Shown: positions 63,617-64,000 of the stretch, in pieces
Numbering within the stretch: the first letter of the stretch is position 1
Layout of the letters: each line of letters begins with the position of its first letter
NCBI RefSeq assembly: GCF_036227125.1
Contig: NZ_CP109435.1
Span: 4,712,001-4,776,000, forward strand
Reading direction: 5' to 3'
DNA length: 64,000 bases
Source of the DNA: Streptomyces sp. NBC_01485
GTDB lineage: Bacteria; Actinomycetota; Actinomycetes; Streptomycetales; Streptomycetaceae
The notes under the pieces: model-generated
The model's database searches: none
What the model was told of the DNA's origin: nothing
Seen by the model: only the letters and a program-made list of their open reading frames with translations
Program-made: the position numbers and the translations under genes

Positions 63617-64000
63617 ACGATGCCCGGCGGTCAGGTTGGCGTCTGCGCGACACCCCGGTATGCGTACGTTTGGCTTCCTATGTGGACTGAGGTGACTGCC
63701 GAGCCGATCCCGACGGTGACCGAGTGCCTTACGTCACCATATAAATGGCCGAATTGAGAGCTCTAGTGGACCGCGAAACGCAGACCAGGACGCGTCACAT
63801 TTTCACTTCAGCCATCCCACAATTCACTGGACTCTCAACATCACCGAGCCTCTGATTTGCGGGCAAGTAAGGCAAGCGGCTCGCCGGAACAGCCCAAGGC
63901 ACCCCTCGCTCAAAACTGACATCGAGCACCCGGACCCCCTCGCCGACCTGCATGAAAACGCTTGATCCCTTCGCCTCGGCGCGGCAATGCGTGGCTGCCA

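Larger units (their letters stand above)
63445..64000. other. Region upstream of parA
   Basis: About 550 bp without a recognised gene (if parA starts at 63444). It contains a DnaA box and a near-match (63481-63507), parS 63603-63616, and an AT-richer tract 63730-63860 (ccatataaatgg near 63738) suited to parAB promoters. The rsmG gene expected next to parA is not visible. Confidence 0.6.

Overview
The window is high-GC actinobacterial chromosome and almost certainly comes from a Streptomyces core region close to oriC. Diagnostic contents are ssgA/ssgR (sporulation genes confined to streptomycetes and close relatives), the parAB segregation locus, 16 perfect ParB sites (parS, GTTTCACGTGAAAC) plus four one-mismatch copies, and the conserved block dnaB / rplI-rpsR-ssb-rpsF / femX / inositol-phosphate synthase / pcnA / murJ / sigM / trxBA / parBA. 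In streptomycetes dnaA and dnaN lie just beyond parA, so the origin should be only a few kb past the right edge. There are no tRNA or rRNA genes, no intact mobile element and no CRISPR array.

Layout. 1-2 kb: 3' end of an LLM-type flavin oxidoreductase, a HAD phosphatase and a decayed M23 peptidase. 2-8 kb: cytochrome bd oxidase (cydA, cydB) with a fused CydD-CydC exporter, under a nested Rex-type operator. 8-13 kb: hisC, a LacI regulator, a ~1 kb gene-free tract rich in potential RNA structure, and a metallophosphatase. 13-18 kb: a membrane protein, thiC with a TPP riboswitch that carries two near-parS sequences, and a YibE/F transporter with a long Gly/His-rich N-terminus. 18-24 kb: ssgA-ssgR, small membrane proteins, a cupin, the tyrosine phosphatase ptpA translationally coupled to a Cys/Met-metabolism PLP enzyme, and a frameshifted LysR gene. 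24-31.9 kb: Nudix, flavohaemoprotein, acetyltransferases, an MFS/MarR divergent pair and a serine hydrolase.

31.9-41.7 kb: dnaB, a MATE exporter apparently made from a leaderless mRNA, the rpsF-ssb-rpsR-rplI operon, femX with an alanine-racemase-like partner (cell-wall cross-bridge), and a GT87-type membrane protein. 41.8-50 kb: a class A penicillin-binding protein, a PadR regulator with a palindromic operator, inositol-3-phosphate synthase, an MFS protein, an LppU-family protein and pcnA. 50-58.7 kb: a DUF6049-like secreted protein, murJ, a degenerate kinase-like protein, sigM and its zinc-type anti-sigma factor. 58.7-64 kb: trxB-trxA with a SigR-type promoter, a GNAT enzyme, parB and parA.

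The most striking theme is the placement of parS: in the middle of larger perfect palindromes that look like terminators, across the start codon of cydDC, in three protein-coding linkers where it is always read V-S-R-E-T, and, as near-matches, inside the variable arm of the thiC riboswitch. Two genes (the M23 peptidase and LysR) carry disruptive lesions that could be real decay or sequence error.
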